Counted from the stretch's first letter, positions 33,238 through 43,793 are shown. The stretch is DNA of 64,000 bases from Candidatus Sulfopaludibacter sp. SbA3 (GCA_945903265.1 CAMDNQ010000017.1:1-64000), one strand, 5' to 3'. Notes: a model not told the origin generated them from the sequence alone. Numbers and translations: made by a program.

Positions 33238-34415
33238 AGGCGCTCGAAGATGCCCGCGGCGCCCATGCCGCCGCCGATGCACATGGTGACCATGCCGTAG
33301 CGCACCTGCCTTCGCCGCATTTCGTTGAGGATGGTCGCCGTCAGCTTCGCGCCCGTGCAGCCGAGCGGATGGCCGAGCGCGATGGCGCCGCCATTCACGT
33401 TCAGGCGGTCGGGATCGATGGGGATCTCGCGAAGGCACGCCAGCACCTGCGCCGCGAAGGCTTCGTTCAGTTCAACCAGGCCGATGTCATCGAGCGAAAG
33501 GCCCGTCATCTTCAGAACCTTCCGGATCGCCGGGACGGGGCCGATGCCAAAGAGTTCGGGCTCCACTCCTGCCGTGGCAAAGCCGACGAATCGCGCCAGC
33601 GGCTTCAGGCCGCGCTCCTTCGCAAAGGCGGCGGACGTCACCACGACTGCGGCCGCCCCGTCGCTCGTCTGCGAGGAGTTCCCTGCGGTGACCGTCCCGC
33701 TCGTATGAAAAGCCGGGCGGAGTTTTCCGAGTGCTTCTGCGGACGTATCTCTGCGCGGTCCTTCGTCCCGATCGAACGTCACCTTTTTCATCTCGCGGCT
33801 TCCCGGTCCATTGGTCTGGACCGCGACGCGGAACGTGACCGGCGTGATTTCGTCCGCAAACCTGCCTTCGTCGAGCGCCGCGAGCGCCCGCTGGTGACTG
33901 CGCAGGGCGAACGCATCCTGTTCGTCGCGGCTGATGCGGCTCTCTCGCGCGTGGTTTTCCGCCACGAGGCCGGTGCTCAGGTACACGTCAGGGTAGCTGT
34001 CGACGAGTGAAGGATTCGGCGACACCTTGTTCCCGCCCATCGGCACCATGCTCATGGATTCGGTACCACCCGCGACGACCACGTGGGCGAAGCCGCACAT
34101 GATGCGCTCCGCCGCGAACGCGATGGACTGCAGGCCGGAGGAACAGAAGCGGTTGATGGTGGCTGCGGACGCCGTGACGGGAATGCCTGCGCGAAGGCTG
34201 GCAATCCGAGCCACGTTCAGGCCCTGTTCGGCCTCAGGCATCGCGCACCCGAGGATGACGTCGTCGACATCCGCCGGCTCGATGCCCGGCGCCCGGCGGA
34301 GGACGTCGCTGATGACCGCGGCCGCCATTTCATCGGGCCGCACGGTCTTCATCGTGCCGTTCGGCGCCTTGCCGACGGCGGTGCGCGCAGCGGACACGAT
34401 TACGGCGTCCTGCAC
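33234..34415 (-). CDS. fadA: Acetyl-CoA C-acyltransferase (3-ketoacyl-CoA thiolase)
   Basis: A 393-aa thiolase with nucleophile Cys in [10 protein letters not shown], the [11 protein letters not shown] loop, [23 protein letters not shown] (His) and the second active-site Cys in [11 protein letters not shown]. It cleaves 3-ketoacyl-CoA to acetyl-CoA and a shortened acyl-CoA. Its position directly before the acyl-CoA dehydrogenase supports a degradative role rather than acetoacetyl-CoA synthesis. The start overlaps the upstream hydrolase end by 16 bp. Confidence 0.94.
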   Translation of the reverse strand: MQDAVIVSAARTAVGKAPNGTMKTVRPDEMAAAVISDVLRRAPGIEPADVDDVILGCAMPEAEQGLNVARIASLRAGIPVTASAATINRFCSSGLQSIAFAAERIMCGFAHVVVAGGTESMSMVPMGGNKVSPNPSLVDSYPDVYLSTGLVAENHARESRISRDEQDAFALRSHQRALAALDEGRFADEITPVTFRVAVQTNGPGSREMKKVTFDRDEGPRRDTSAEALGKLRPAFHTSGTVTAGNSSQTSDGAAAVVVTSAAFAKERGLKPLARFVGFATAGVEPELFGIGPVPAIRKVLKMTGLSLDDIGLVELNEAFAAQVLACLREIPIDPDRLNVNGGAIALGHPLGCTGAKLTATILNEMRRRQVRYGMVTMCIGGGMGAAGIFERL

Positions 34416-35041
34416 GTGAAGTCCTCCAGAAGATTCGCCAGCGCGTCGCCCACTTCGCCGGCCTGTCCGTCAAACAAATGGTTCGCGCTATCGATCTCGA
34501 CCATCTCCTTTGGTTCCGGGAGCTGCGCGTAGAAGTGACGCACCGCTTTCAGCGAGATCAGCTCGTCGTGTTCGCCGTGCACGATGAATTTCGGCTTCGC
34601 CGACAGTTTCACCGACGCGAACTCATACTTGTGCACCGGCGGCGCGATCGCAATCAGCGCGCAGACCCGGTCGTCGTCCGCGCCGACGGTGGTGGCGATA
34701 TACGACCCGAAGGAGAACCCGCCAGCCCAGAGCTCCAGGCCCGGGTGCTGCGCGGCCATGAAGTCGATCGCCGCTCTGTAGTCATCCAGCTCGCCGCGGC
34801 CATCGTCCCACGTTCCCGCGCTCAGCCCGACGCCGCGGAAGTTGAACCGCAGGACCGCGCATCCGATGCGCGCGAGCCCCTTGGTCGCCTGATACACGAC
34901 CTTCGTGTGCATGGTGCCGCCCTGCGTCGGCAGCGGGTGGGCAAAGACGACAGCCGCTCGCGGCGTGCCCTGCGGCATCTCGAGAAGACTTTCGAGAACG
35001 CCGGCCGGGCCGGGAATCTCCCGCACGCGATCAGCCTTCAC
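34400..35041 (-). CDS. Alpha/beta hydrolase, COG2945-like
   Basis: A small 213-aa hydrolase: [26 protein letters not shown], nucleophile elbow [19 protein letters not shown] (acid) and SANHLFDG (His), so the triad is intact. COG2945 proteins are predicted esterases or thioesterases. It starts at GTG 35041, overlapping the upstream hydrolase by 11 bp, and lies between fadN and fadA, suggesting a role in acyl-CoA or acyl-ester turnover. Confidence 0.82.
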   Translation of the reverse strand: MKADRVREIPGPAGVLESLLEMPQGTPRAAVVFAHPLPTQGGTMHTKVVYQATKGLARIGCAVLRFNFRGVGLSAGTWDDGRGELDDYRAAIDFMAAQHPGLELWAGGFSFGSYIATTVGADDDRVCALIAIAPPVHKYEFASVKLSAKPKFIVHGEHDELISLKAVRHFYAQLPEPKEMVEIDSANHLFDGQAGEVGDALANLLEDFTCRTP

Positions 35042-35840
35042 GGCGTCTCCCCCGGGCGTCGTGGATCGCCTGCTCCGCGAAGGGGACCACGAGGCTCGCA
35101 AATGCGTCGGGCCTCGTGATCAATCCCAGGTGGCCGGTTCTCGGCATTTCGGCCACCCGCGCGTGCGGCCACATCCGCGCGTACTCAAGCGTGGCCGAGA
35201 CCGGAACGATTCGATCGAGCGTCGCTTCGCCGGTGATGATCAGCGCGGGCGCTCGCACGCGCGCAATCTCAGTGGACAGCGCCCTGTCAGGCAGAAACGA
35301 AACCCGCCGGGCCATGCGGCCCGGGGAGAACATGTGCGAGAGGGCGCGGCCGGCGTGGCGCACGCCAGGCGCAAGTCCACGCGCAAGCCCGCGATTGGCC
35401 GCGGCGATTTCGCGATACATCCGCAGCGAGGCGATGAGGAAGAGCGGCATGAGCGCGCGAGGCGCACGCAGGTAAAAACGCACGCGTCGATCGGGGGTCC
35501 AGGACGGGGGCATGGCCGACACCAGGACCACCGACGCCGTCCGGTCCGGGTACCGGGCCGCGAACGCGGCGGCGATCACGCCACCGTACGACATCCCGCA
35601 AATGGCGGCTCGCTCGATCCCGGCAGCGTCGAGCGCGTCGCGAACCTGGTCGACATAACAGTCGAAGCCTCGCTGCGCGTCAAAGTTCGCGTGACAGGAC
35701 GGCTCGTCGGCCAGCGAGAACGTCACGACGCGTGCGCGCTGCGCCAGCGCCTCGATGCCCGGTTTCATCCATTCCCAGCGCCCCTGAATGCCGGGAATGA
35801 CGACGATCGGCGTTCCGCCCCCCCGATCAACAATTTTCAT
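35031..35840 (-). CDS. Alpha/beta hydrolase, fold-family esterase/lipase-like
   Basis: A 269-aa hydrolase with VVIPGIQGRWEW (oxyanion-side HG-like loop), nucleophile elbow ICGMSYGGV, IITGEATLDRIVP (acid) and PRTGHLGLI (His). Start ATG 35840 is chosen over a GTG four codons upstream. It sits 41 bp after fadN and overlaps the next hydrolase. The substrate is unknown, probably an ester or thioester related to the fatty-acid genes around it. Confidence 0.82.
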   Translation of the reverse strand: MKIVDRGGGTPIVVIPGIQGRWEWMKPGIEALAQRARVVTFSLADEPSCHANFDAQRGFDCYVDQVRDALDAAGIERAAICGMSYGGVIAAAFAARYPDRTASVVLVSAMPPSWTPDRRVRFYLRAPRALMPLFLIASLRMYREIAAANRGLARGLAPGVRHAGRALSHMFSPGRMARRVSFLPDRALSTEIARVRAPALIITGEATLDRIVPVSATLEYARMWPHARVAEMPRTGHLGLITRPDAFASLVVPFAEQAIHDARGRRREG

Positions 35841-35881
35841 CCTTCGCACCACCGCACTATCTGCACAGTCGCACCGCCCCC

Positions 35882-38050
35882 TCAGTTCCTCAGCGTTTTT
35901 CCCGTCTTCAACGTGTGCTGAATCCGCTCGAGCGTCTTGGGCTCACCGAGCAGGCTGAGAAACGCCTCACGTTCCAGGTCCAGCAGCTCCTGCTCGGTCA
36001 CGGTCGCCGGATGGGGAAGTTCCGCACCGCCCGCCATCACCGTCGCCAGCTTTCGGCCGATCACCGCGTCGTAGTCGCTGATACGTCCGGCGCGCCACGC
36101 CAGGTGGATGCCGAGTTTGAGCGCGGCCAGCACGGTTTCACCGCCGACACGAATCGCGGTGCGCGGGGCGGGCGGCTGGTATCCATCGCTCACTCGCTGC
36201 AGGGCTCGTGCCTTGGCGTCGTCCAGCAGACGCTCGCGATTCATCGTGATGGAATCGGTCGGCCGGAGATAGCCCAGCCGCTGAGCGTCCGGAGCGGATG
36301 ACGATACCTTCCCGAACCCGACGGTTTCGAACGCGCGCTGAATCGACGGCAGATAATCGGTTTCGCCTGGCGCCATGGCTTCGGCGGCGCGCGCCACCAT
36401 TTCCTTCGTCCCGCCGGCAGCCGGAATCACGCCGACCCCCACTTCGACGAGCCCCATGTACGTCTCGGCCGCCGCCTGGATGCGATCGGCGTGCATCGCA
36501 ATCTCGCAGCCTCCGCCGAGCGTCAGCCCCGCCGGCGCCGCAATCACAGGCACAGCGGCGTATCGCAGCGCCAGGTTGGCCTGCTGAAAGGCGCGGATCG
36601 TCGCCTCGATGTCTTCCCAGTTCTCGTTCTGGGCCTCGAGCAATACCAGCATCAGGTTCGCGCCGGCGCTGAAATTGGGCGCTTCGTTGCCGATGACCAG
36701 GGCCGCGAACCCTTTGGATGCCTCGCGAACACCCGTCTGCAGCATTTCGATGGTGTCGCTGCCGACGATGTTCATCTTCGAATGGAACTCGACGCACAGG
36801 ACACCGTCGCCGAGATCCACGAGGCTTGCCCCCGCGTTGCGGCGCACGACGGTTCCGCGCACCTTGTCCCGTACATGCGGAGCGCCCTCCCCTTTGAGCG
36901 CTTCCATCAGCTCGAACGGCCCGAGCTCCCAGCCGAACCCCCATCGCATGACGCGATCGACGTCGTCCGGGGAATGGGCGATCGACGGCGTTACCGACCT
37001 CGTGTACTCGAGCGTTGGAAGCAGCGTGTCGCGAAGAAACCGGCCGGCCTTGTCGTCAGCGTTGACGATTGTCCGTACGCGCTCGCGAACATCAGTCACG
37101 CCCGCCGTCTTGTCGAGCGAGGGAATCCGCGGCTGCTCTCGCGGGCGGTACTCGAGGGTTGCTGGGTCGAGCGTCAGGATCTGCGATTCACCGCCAGCCT
37201 GCTTCTCCCGCTTGTAGAAGCCTCGTCCGGCTTTCTCGCCAATCGCGCCCGTCTCGAGCATCCTGGTGACGAACGCGGGAAGTTCCCACGCGTCACCGGC
37301 GAACTTCTCCCGCATGTTGGCGACGACGTGCGCGAGGATGTCGAGGCCGGCAATATCCATCGTCCGGAACGTGGCGCTCTTGGGGCGCCCGAGTGCCGGA
37401 CCGGTGATGGCATCCACTTCTTCGACGGTGTACTCGCCGGACGCCACCTTCGGAAGAATCCGGAGAAACGCGTACAGTCCGATGTGGTTGCCGATAAAGC
37501 TCGGGGAATCCTTCGCGACCACCACGCCCTTACCGAGGCGGTGATCGGCGAAGTGGCTCACGGCCTGAACGACGGCCGGCAGCGTGTGGGACGTGGGGAT
37601 GACTTCGAGCAGATGCAGGTAGCGCGGCGGATTGAAGAAATGCGTGCCGAGCCAGTGCTTCCGGAAGTCGTCGCTGCGGCCTTCTGCAAGCGCCGCGATT
37701 GAAATACCCGACGTGTTGGTGGTGACGATCGATCCCGGCCGCCTCGCCGCGTCCACTTTCTCGAGCAGCGATCGCTTGACGTCGAGCCGTTCCACGACCG
37801 CCTCGATGATCCAGTCTGATTCCGCGATCCGCTTCAGATCGTCGTCGAATGAGCCGGTCGCAATCAGCTTCCATGTCTCGGACGTGAACGAGGGGTCGGG
37901 CTTCAGCTTGCGCGCGCGCTCGAGGCCCTGGCGGGCAGCGTCAGCGGTGACGTCGAGGAGTAGCGCCGGCACACCGGCGTTGGCGAAGTGCGCCGCAATC
38001 TGGGCGCCCATGGTGCCGGCTCCCAGCACCGCGACCGAGCGGATGACCAT
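35882..38050 (-). CDS. fadN: 3-hydroxyacyl-CoA dehydrogenase/enoyl-CoA hydratase, FadN type
   Basis: A 722-aa bifunctional beta-oxidation enzyme. Unlike FadB/FadJ, the NAD-binding dehydrogenase comes first (VAVLGAGTMGAQIAAHFA, residues 5-22; GTHFFNPPRYLHLLEVIP; second helical domain to about 400). The hydratase/crotonase fold is C-terminal (APNFSAGANLML oxyanion strand; GLTLGGGCEIAMHADR; ETYMGLVEVGVGVIPAAGG with the catalytic Glu region). This order is that of B. subtilis FadN. It is the first gene of a fadN-hydrolase-hydrolase-fadA-fadE run. Confidence 0.92.
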   Translation of the reverse strand: MVIRSVAVLGAGTMGAQIAAHFANAGVPALLLDVTADAARQGLERARKLKPDPSFTSETWKLIATGSFDDDLKRIAESDWIIEAVVERLDVKRSLLEKVDAARRPGSIVTTNTSGISIAALAEGRSDDFRKHWLGTHFFNPPRYLHLLEVIPTSHTLPAVVQAVSHFADHRLGKGVVVAKDSPSFIGNHIGLYAFLRILPKVASGEYTVEEVDAITGPALGRPKSATFRTMDIAGLDILAHVVANMREKFAGDAWELPAFVTRMLETGAIGEKAGRGFYKREKQAGGESQILTLDPATLEYRPREQPRIPSLDKTAGVTDVRERVRTIVNADDKAGRFLRDTLLPTLEYTRSVTPSIAHSPDDVDRVMRWGFGWELGPFELMEALKGEGAPHVRDKVRGTVVRRNAGASLVDLGDGVLCVEFHSKMNIVGSDTIEMLQTGVREASKGFAALVIGNEAPNFSAGANLMLVLLEAQNENWEDIEATIRAFQQANLALRYAAVPVIAAPAGLTLGGGCEIAMHADRIQAAAETYMGLVEVGVGVIPAAGGTKEMVARAAEAMAPGETDYLPSIQRAFETVGFGKVSSSAPDAQRLGYLRPTDSITMNRERLLDDAKARALQRVSDGYQPPAPRTAIRVGGETVLAALKLGIHLAWRAGRISDYDAVIGRKLATVMAGGAELPHPATVTEQELLDLEREAFLSLLGEPKTLERIQHTLKTGKTLRN

Positions 38051-38060
38051 CGGATCGATG

Positions 38061-38864
38061 TTACTTCCAGCGCGTCAGAATTGATTCCCGATCGAAGAGC
38101 GCGATGCCAACCATCATGAGGATGGCGTTGAGAATGCCAAGCGCCGCTGTCAGCAGCGCAATGACCGGGACGGTCAGCCGGAACGACCCTGTCAACTGCA
38201 TGACGAGCAGCCCTGCAATAGGAAGGACCACCAGGGCGCCGATCTGCTGTGCGCTCCGGACATCGTTGACGCGCGCCGACACGCAGACGGCGAGCTGCAG
38301 CGCCACGAGCGCCGCCAGCGGTCCGAGCACAAAGACCACGGCCAGCGACGAGGGTGTCAGGAGCGCCCGATAGACGCCAGGTTCGGCAAAGACAGAGACG
38401 CCCGCCAGATACAGGGCAAAGCAGGCAGCCGTTAGTGACACCGCGGGAACCAACGCACCGAGAACTTTTGCTCCCAGCAGCTCGAACGTCGTCAGCGGGG
38501 TGGCGAGAAGAGGCTCCAGCGTTCGCGCCTGCTTTTCGCCGATCACGCTGTACGCCGCAATGGACATGGAGGCGGCCACCGGCGTCAACACCAGCAGCAC
38601 GAGGAACTGCTGAAAGATCCACGCCTGGATCGCGCCCTCGGCCGTCAGATCGCGCAGGCCCGGCTGATCGCGATAGAACTCGACGGCAATCTGGAAATCA
38701 CTCGAGTCCGAAAGCCGCTCGCCGGCCAACGCCGGCACGATGATGGCGACGAAAAACGGAAGCAGCAGCGAGACGAACCCGGTGAGCGCGGCCGGCATGA
38801 AGAGCGCCGGATTCAGTCTGAGGTCCGCCAGTTCCTTGCCAAGCAGCGCGGCGACGCGCGTCAT
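38061..38864 (-). CDS. ABC-2 type transporter permease
   Basis: A 267-aa membrane protein with six predicted helices. After the first helix comes a periplasmic loop (about 45-80), then SIAAYSVIGEKQARTLEPLLATPLTTFELLGAK, the conserved ABC-2 'GEKExGTLE' coupling segment that contacts the ATPase. The ATG overlaps the stop of the ATPase gene by 4 bp, so the pair makes one exporter. The cargo is unknown; relatives of the NatAB type export ions or lipids. Confidence 0.88.
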   Translation of the reverse strand: MTRVAALLGKELADLRLNPALFMPAALTGFVSLLLPFFVAIIVPALAGERLSDSSDFQIAVEFYRDQPGLRDLTAEGAIQAWIFQQFLVLLVLTPVAASMSIAAYSVIGEKQARTLEPLLATPLTTFELLGAKVLGALVPAVSLTAACFALYLAGVSVFAEPGVYRALLTPSSLAVVFVLGPLAALVALQLAVCVSARVNDVRSAQQIGALVVLPIAGLLVMQLTGSFRLTVPVIALLTAALGILNAILMMVGIALFDRESILTRWK

Positions 38865-39775
38865 GGACGCACCTCCTGCAGGAGTCGAAGGTATACATCC
38901 TCGAGGGATGGCTGCTCGGCGGCCACCGACACGATCTGCGCTCCTGCGTCGACAAGGCGCCTGACGATTACCGGCGCACTCGACCGGGAATCCTCGACTC
39001 CAACCGACAGACCGTCAGCAGTGGTCCTCACATCCGCGAACCCGGCGGCACTCAACACCAGGGCGAAACGCTCGTCAGGGACGGCAAGGGCAATCTGGAC
39101 GCGCGCTCCAAACAGGCGGGCCCGGAGGCCCGAGGGCGTATCCAGCGCGATCAGCCGGCCGCGTATGACGGCAACCCGATCGGCAATGCGATCGACTTCG
39201 TCAAGGTTGTGTGTGGACAGAACGACCGATCGCTGTTCGTCGCGGAGTCGCAGTACCAGGTCTCTCACCGTGCGGGCGCTCTCCGGATCGAGGCCCGAGG
39301 TCGGTTCGTCCAGGAGCACGGCATCCGGCCGATGCAGCAATGTGCGCGCGAGCGCGACGCGCTGCTTCAACCCCTTCGACAGCTGGGCCGCCGGATCGCC
39401 GGCGCGGTCACGGAGACCGAAAATATCAAGCGCCTCGTCGACCGCCCGTCCCGGGTGATTGATGCCGTACAGCCGCGCGTAGACGTCGAGGTTCTTCCGA
39501 ACCGTCAGCCGGTCCCACAGCCCTGGCGCCTCCGTGAGCAGACCGATGCGCCGTCTCAAACGTGGCGCGTTACGGCGCGTCAGCGTCTCGCCGCTCACAT
39601 GGACTTCGCCGGATGACGGCGCGATCAACCCCGCGAGCATCCGGAGCGTGGTTGTCTTGCCCGCGCCATTTGGCCCTAGCAGCGCGAGAATCTCGCCCCG
39701 CTCGAGGGTGAAGGAGATGTCCTCGACGGCCACACGCTCGCCGAAGCGCCGCGTCAGATGTGATGCGGTGAGCAC
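38861..39775 (-). CDS. ABC transporter ATPase
   Basis: A 304-aa nucleotide-binding subunit with Walker A GPNGAGKTT, signature LSKGLKQR (LSGGQ variant), Walker B AVLLDEPTSGLDP and H-loop LSTHNLDEVD. The C-terminal about 80 residues form an extra domain (VQIALAVPDERF...), common in CcmA/NatA/DrrA-type ATPases. It works with the permease encoded directly downstream and starts 5 bp after the stop of the propeller-like protein gene. Confidence 0.93.
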   Translation of the reverse strand: MLTASHLTRRFGERVAVEDISFTLERGEILALLGPNGAGKTTTLRMLAGLIAPSSGEVHVSGETLTRRNAPRLRRRIGLLTEAPGLWDRLTVRKNLDVYARLYGINHPGRAVDEALDIFGLRDRAGDPAAQLSKGLKQRVALARTLLHRPDAVLLDEPTSGLDPESARTVRDLVLRLRDEQRSVVLSTHNLDEVDRIADRVAVIRGRLIALDTPSGLRARLFGARVQIALAVPDERFALVLSAAGFADVRTTADGLSVGVEDSRSSAPVIVRRLVDAGAQIVSVAAEQPSLEDVYLRLLQEVRP

Positions 39776-39780
39776 GGAGG

Positions 39781-40800
39781 CTACGGCCTGAACTCGTAGC
39801 AGCCTGGCGTGACGAGCAGCCGGCCGTCGGTCGTGAAGAACAGGCTGGTGGGGCTGATTGGCCCCGCGGCGCGAAACTGGATCGTGCGGATCTTGTCGCC
39901 CTGCGGATCGTAGACGTAGGTGTACGGCTCAACGAGCGACACCCACAGGCGGCCACGCGGATCCACGGCGGCAGCACGCACGGCGGGGTGCACGAGCGGT
40001 ATTTCGCGATCCTCGACGCGTCGCGTCGGCCAGCGGGTCGGAAGAACGGCGAGATACGGGTCGACCTCGGGTCCCTCGATATGACGTTCGTAGAGAAGGC
40101 GCCCGTCCGCGTCGTATTTGTGAAACATCGGCCGGCCGCCGGCGAACACGTAGAAGTAGCCGCCGGTCGGGTCCGGCAGCGGAAGCCCGACGTTCAGGGC
40201 GAGATGGACGTCGCGATCCGCTTCGTGTCCCGTCGCACGCAGCCGTCCGAAGCTGCGCTGCGCGTAGCCGCCTGGGGAGTACTCGGTGAAGAGCGTGCCG
40301 CTCTCCGGATGGCTGATGAGCAGGTTTGTGCCCGAATACTGAATCGCGGCAATCCCGCTCAGGACCTGTGACCCGAACTCGATTGCGGTGCGGTTCCGGC
40401 GAGCGGGCAGTGTAAAGCCGCCTGTCCTCAGGCCGCCGCCTCCGAACATCTGCACGCGATCGACGGTTCGCGGCGCGTCCGCCACCACAAACGATCCCGT
40501 CGCGGAGGTATCGAAGCCGCGTGGCTGCAGGATGCGTCCGAGTTCGGGCCCGATCTCGACGAGCTTGAACGCCTTTTTTGTTTCCGAGTCCACCGCATAC
40601 ACGGTGTGCCCGCGCCGGTCGAACACGTAATAGGGACCGCCCGCCGTCTGCTGAAAGGCCAGCGGCTCCTCGAACAGGCCGACGACGTGCGGGGGCAGGC
40701 CGCCGGTCGATTTGAGAATTTCGACGGTCAGCGCCGCATGCGGCGCCGCTGATATCAGGAATGAAGCGACGGCGGTCCCGCACAGGAGCGCGCGGGACAT
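39781..40800 (-). CDS. Exported propeller-like protein of unknown function
   Basis: A 339-aa protein with signal peptide (RALLCGTAVASFLISAAPHAA). The rest is built of recurring beta strands with motifs such as YYVFDRRGHTVYAVD, GSFVVADAPRTVDRVQMFG, GYFYVFAGG and LWVSLVEPYTYVYDPQGDKI, suggesting a six-bladed NHL/SMP-30-like propeller. No catalytic residues can be assigned. It lies 1 bp after the second fused E1 gene and just before the ABC exporter genes, so all four probably share a transcript. Confidence 0.75.
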   Translation of the reverse strand: MSRALLCGTAVASFLISAAPHAALTVEILKSTGGLPPHVVGLFEEPLAFQQTAGGPYYVFDRRGHTVYAVDSETKKAFKLVEIGPELGRILQPRGFDTSATGSFVVADAPRTVDRVQMFGGGGLRTGGFTLPARRNRTAIEFGSQVLSGIAAIQYSGTNLLISHPESGTLFTEYSPGGYAQRSFGRLRATGHEADRDVHLALNVGLPLPDPTGGYFYVFAGGRPMFHKYDADGRLLYERHIEGPEVDPYLAVLPTRWPTRRVEDREIPLVHPAVRAAAVDPRGRLWVSLVEPYTYVYDPQGDKIRTIQFRAAGPISPTSLFFTTDGRLLVTPGCYEFRP

Positions 40801-40801
40801 C

Positions 40802-42946
40802 TCAGTACTTGGCGAGTGCGCGAATCGCTTCGAGGACGTCGGCCGTGGTGGGAAGAATAGCTTCCTCGAGAACGGGCGCATACGCCACCGGACAGTCGAG
40901 GGCCGCCACGCGCCTGACCGGTGCGTCCAGGTGCTCGAAGAGCTCCTCTGAAATGCGGGCCGCAATCTCGGCGCCGAATCCGCACGTCAGCTGATCTTCG
41001 TGCACGACGAGCACCCGATTCGTCTTCTGCGTGTAGGCGGCAATCGTGTCCCAGTCGTACGGGATGATCGTCCGCAGGTCGATCACCGCGACGCTCACTC
41101 CATCGCGCTCGGCCTGCGTGGCGGCGAGCAGCGTCCGGTGCACCAGCGCACCCCAGGTGAAGACGACGACGTCGGTACCCTCGCGCGCGACGGCGGCCTT
41201 GCCGAACGGCACCATGTACTCACGCCCGGGGTACTGCCCCTTGTTGTACGGCTGCCGGTACAGGTGCTTGTGCTCGAGGAAGAGCACCGGGTCGTCGCAG
41301 CGGATCGCAGTCCTGAGGAGCCCCGCCGCGTCGACCGCGTTCGAGGGGAACGCGATCCTGATGCCCGGCGTGTGCGCGAAGATCGAGACGCCGGACTGGC
41401 TGTGATACGGCGCTCCGCCGCGGAGATAGCCGCCAATCGGCACACGGATCACCATGGGGCACGACCAGTTGTTGCCTGACCGGTACCGCATCATCGCCAT
41501 CTCGTCCCGCATCTGCATGAAGGCGGGCCAGATGTAGTCGAAGAACTGGATTTCAACGACGGGCTTCAGTCCGCGAAGCGCCATCCCCACCGCACGGCCG
41601 ATGATGTTCGCTTCGGCGAGCGGCGAATTGAACACGCGGTCGCCGCCAAACAGCCGCTGCAGACCGTGCGTCACCTTGAAGACGCCGCCCTTCCCGGCAA
41701 CACTCGCCAGGATTTCCTCCCGGCTCGCGTCAGCCACGTCCTCGCCGAAGATGACGATGCGCGGCTCGCGCGCCATTTCGTCCTTCAGCGTCATGTTGAT
41801 CGCGCCGACCAGCGTCTGCGCGGCGCCATCGGGCTGAGGCTCGGTGGCGAACGCCGGTGACGTGGGATCGACGTCAGGCGAAAACACGTACCAGCTGGCG
41901 GTCGCGGGGTCTGGCTTCGGAGCAGCGAGGGCCTGCTCGGCGGCGGCGTTCACCTCCCGGTCGAGCGACGCGGAGAGCTCGGCCAGCTCGTCGTCGGTCG
42001 CCAGCCCTTCGGACGTGAGCAGGTGGCGCATTCGCAGCAGCGGGTCGCGGCGGGCTTCGGCTTCCCGCTCGGCCGCCGTTTTGTACAGCTTCTCGTCATC
42101 CGAGAGCGAATGGGAGTACGGCCGCACGACCGTCGCATGTACGAACGCCGGCCCCTTGCGGCTGCGGACATGCGCGACCGCCTCGCCAAGCGTGCGATAG
42201 CTCGCCAGGTAATCGGTCCCGTCGCAGCGGAAGGTCCGCAGGCCAGGAAAATGCTCGACGATGCGGGAGATGTCGCCGCCGGGCGTCTGGACTTCCACGG
42301 GCACCGAGATCGCGTAGCCGTTGTCTTCGCAGAGGTACAGGATGGGGAGCCGCTGCGTGCACGACGTGTTCAGCGACTCCCAGAACTCACCCTCGCTCGT
42401 GGAGCCGTCACCGATCGACACGTACGTGACCTGATCCTCGTGGAACCGCGACTCGCGATCCGGAATATCGGTCAGCCGCTGATACAGCGTGGTGGCCTCG
42501 GCGCACCCGACGGCGTGGAGGCACTGCGTGCCGGTGGCGCTGCTCTGCGAGGGAATGTTGATCCGGCGATGGCCCCAGTGCGAGGGCATCTGGCGGCCGC
42601 CAGACGCCGGGTCGTCTTTCGCGCCGACCGACGCCAGGAACATCTCGAGCGGCGTGAACCCGAGGGTCAGGCAGAGCGCGCGGTCGCGGTAGTACGGGAA
42701 GAACCAGTCATAGCCGGCTCGCAGATGGGTGCCCGCCGCCACCAGGACGGCTTCGTGCCCGGCTCCGCTGATCTGGAAGAATGCCTGGCTCTGATTTTTG
42801 AGCTGAATCTCCTTGTCGTCGACCTTCCGGGACAGGAGCATGAGACGGTAGGCGGTGAGGAGCTCGTCACGCGTCAGACCCTCGAGCTCGCTGCCCCGGG
42901 TTCGTCGACCGGCGGCCCGCGCGTCCGCCAGGGCTGACCCCTTCAT
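40802..42946 (-). CDS. Second fused alpha/beta E1 component of a 2-oxoacid dehydrogenase complex
   Basis: A 714-aa fusion. The E1-alpha part (about 20-350) has [26 protein letters not shown] and the canonical TPP motif [12 protein letters not shown] with EDNGYA; the E1-beta part (about 385-714) has [21 protein letters not shown] and [18 protein letters not shown]. The resemblance is to branched-chain or pyruvate/acetoin-type E1; substrate choice is uncertain. Unlike the fusion at 4189-6630 it has the standard GDG motif and lacks a long N-terminal extension. No E2 or E3 is adjacent. Confidence 0.9.
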   Translation of the reverse strand: MKGSALADARAAGRRTRGSELEGLTRDELLTAYRLMLLSRKVDDKEIQLKNQSQAFFQISGAGHEAVLVAAGTHLRAGYDWFFPYYRDRALCLTLGFTPLEMFLASVGAKDDPASGGRQMPSHWGHRRINIPSQSSATGTQCLHAVGCAEATTLYQRLTDIPDRESRFHEDQVTYVSIGDGSTSEGEFWESLNTSCTQRLPILYLCEDNGYAISVPVEVQTPGGDISRIVEHFPGLRTFRCDGTDYLASYRTLGEAVAHVRSRKGPAFVHATVVRPYSHSLSDDEKLYKTAAEREAEARRDPLLRMRHLLTSEGLATDDELAELSASLDREVNAAAEQALAAPKPDPATASWYVFSPDVDPTSPAFATEPQPDGAAQTLVGAINMTLKDEMAREPRIVIFGEDVADASREEILASVAGKGGVFKVTHGLQRLFGGDRVFNSPLAEANIIGRAVGMALRGLKPVVEIQFFDYIWPAFMQMRDEMAMMRYRSGNNWSCPMVIRVPIGGYLRGGAPYHSQSGVSIFAHTPGIRIAFPSNAVDAAGLLRTAIRCDDPVLFLEHKHLYRQPYNKGQYPGREYMVPFGKAAVAREGTDVVVFTWGALVHRTLLAATQAERDGVSVAVIDLRTIIPYDWDTIAAYTQKTNRVLVVHEDQLTCGFGAEIAARISEELFEHLDAPVRRVAALDCPVAYAPVLEEAILPTTADVLEAIRALAKY

Positions 42947-42978
42947 ACGCCGGGAATTATGGCACTATCGGGAAGCCA

Positions 42979-43320
42979 ATGACCACCGTGCGGCTGCACC
43001 GCTGGGACGAGATTGCGCTCGAGAAGATCACCGAGATGATCTCGCAGAAGGTCATTGCGGGCGAGCGGGAGATGCTCGCGCAGATTTATCTGAAGCGGGG
43101 CGCGCTCGTACCTGTGCACGCGCACGAGAGCGAGCAGATGACCTACATCCTGCAGGGCGCGCTGAAGGTGTTCGTCGGCGGCAGCGAGATCACCGTGCGC
43201 GAGGGCGAAGTGCTGCATATTCCCTCGGGTGTCCCGCATCAGGCGGAGGCGCTCGAGGACACCTTCGAGCTCGACGTGTTCAGTCCCGTGCGGCAGGACT
43301 GGCTTCCGAGCGAACCGTAA
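42979..43320 (+). CDS. Small cupin-domain protein
   Basis: A 113-aa single-domain cupin. Motif 1 has VPVHAHESEQMTYILQGALKV with two His, one Glu metal ligands and G; motif 2 has VLHIPSGVPHQAEAL with the third His, so a divalent metal site should form. These small cupins act as isomerases, dioxygenases or sensor proteins; the reaction is unknown. It is divergent from the E1 fusion (32 bp apart) and followed after 2 bp by the DoxX gene. Confidence 0.87.
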   Translation: MTTVRLHRWDEIALEKITEMISQKVIAGEREMLAQIYLKRGALVPVHAHESEQMTYILQGALKVFVGGSEITVREGEVLHIPSGVPHQAEALEDTFELDVFSPVRQDWLPSEP

Positions 43321-43322
43321 CG

Positions 43323-43793
43323 ATGGCCAGTAGCGGCGTTCAAAGCGCCAAGGGTGGATCGACGGGGGGCGCGAGCGCCTATGCGCTCCGTATCCTTGCG
43401 CTGATGCTCGGCGCGTTCCTGGTCTTCAACGGCATCGACAAGCTGTCGTGGTTTCTCGACAGCAGCATCCTGGCGGGGCGGCTCGAGGGATGGCTCGCAT
43501 CGGCGGCGCCCGAGAGCCGGTGGTACATCGAGACGGTGGCGATGCCCGGCGTTCCGATCTTCGCTCGTGTCGTCCCGATTGCGGAGCTCGCGGCTGGCGC
43601 AGCGCTCATCGTCGGATTCTGGACGCGCCTGGCCGCCTTCATGGCGCTCGCGATGGTGGCCAACTTCCACTTCGCGCGCGGTTTGTTTTTCAGCGGGGAA
43701 TTTCTGACGGACGGGGTCGGGTTTCCAGTGCTCGGCGCGCTGCTGGCGCTGGCGATCGCCGGCGCACGGCTGCCATTCAGCGTCAGTAAGTAA
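43323..43793 (+). CDS. DoxX-family membrane protein
   Basis: A 156-aa protein with four predicted helices in the DoxX pattern: ILALMLGAFLVFNGIDKLSW, IAELAAGAALIVGFWTRLAAF, MVANFHFARGLFFSGEF and LLALAIAGARL. The family is linked to redox and membrane quality control, but its exact role is unclear. ATG 43323 begins right after the cupin stop, forming a two-gene unit. It is convergent with the rhomboid gene, with no gap. Confidence 0.85.
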   Translation: MASSGVQSAKGGSTGGASAYALRILALMLGAFLVFNGIDKLSWFLDSSILAGRLEGWLASAAPESRWYIETVAMPGVPIFARVVPIAELAAGAALIVGFWTRLAAFMALAMVANFHFARGLFFSGEFLTDGVGFPVLGALLALAIAGARLPFSVSK

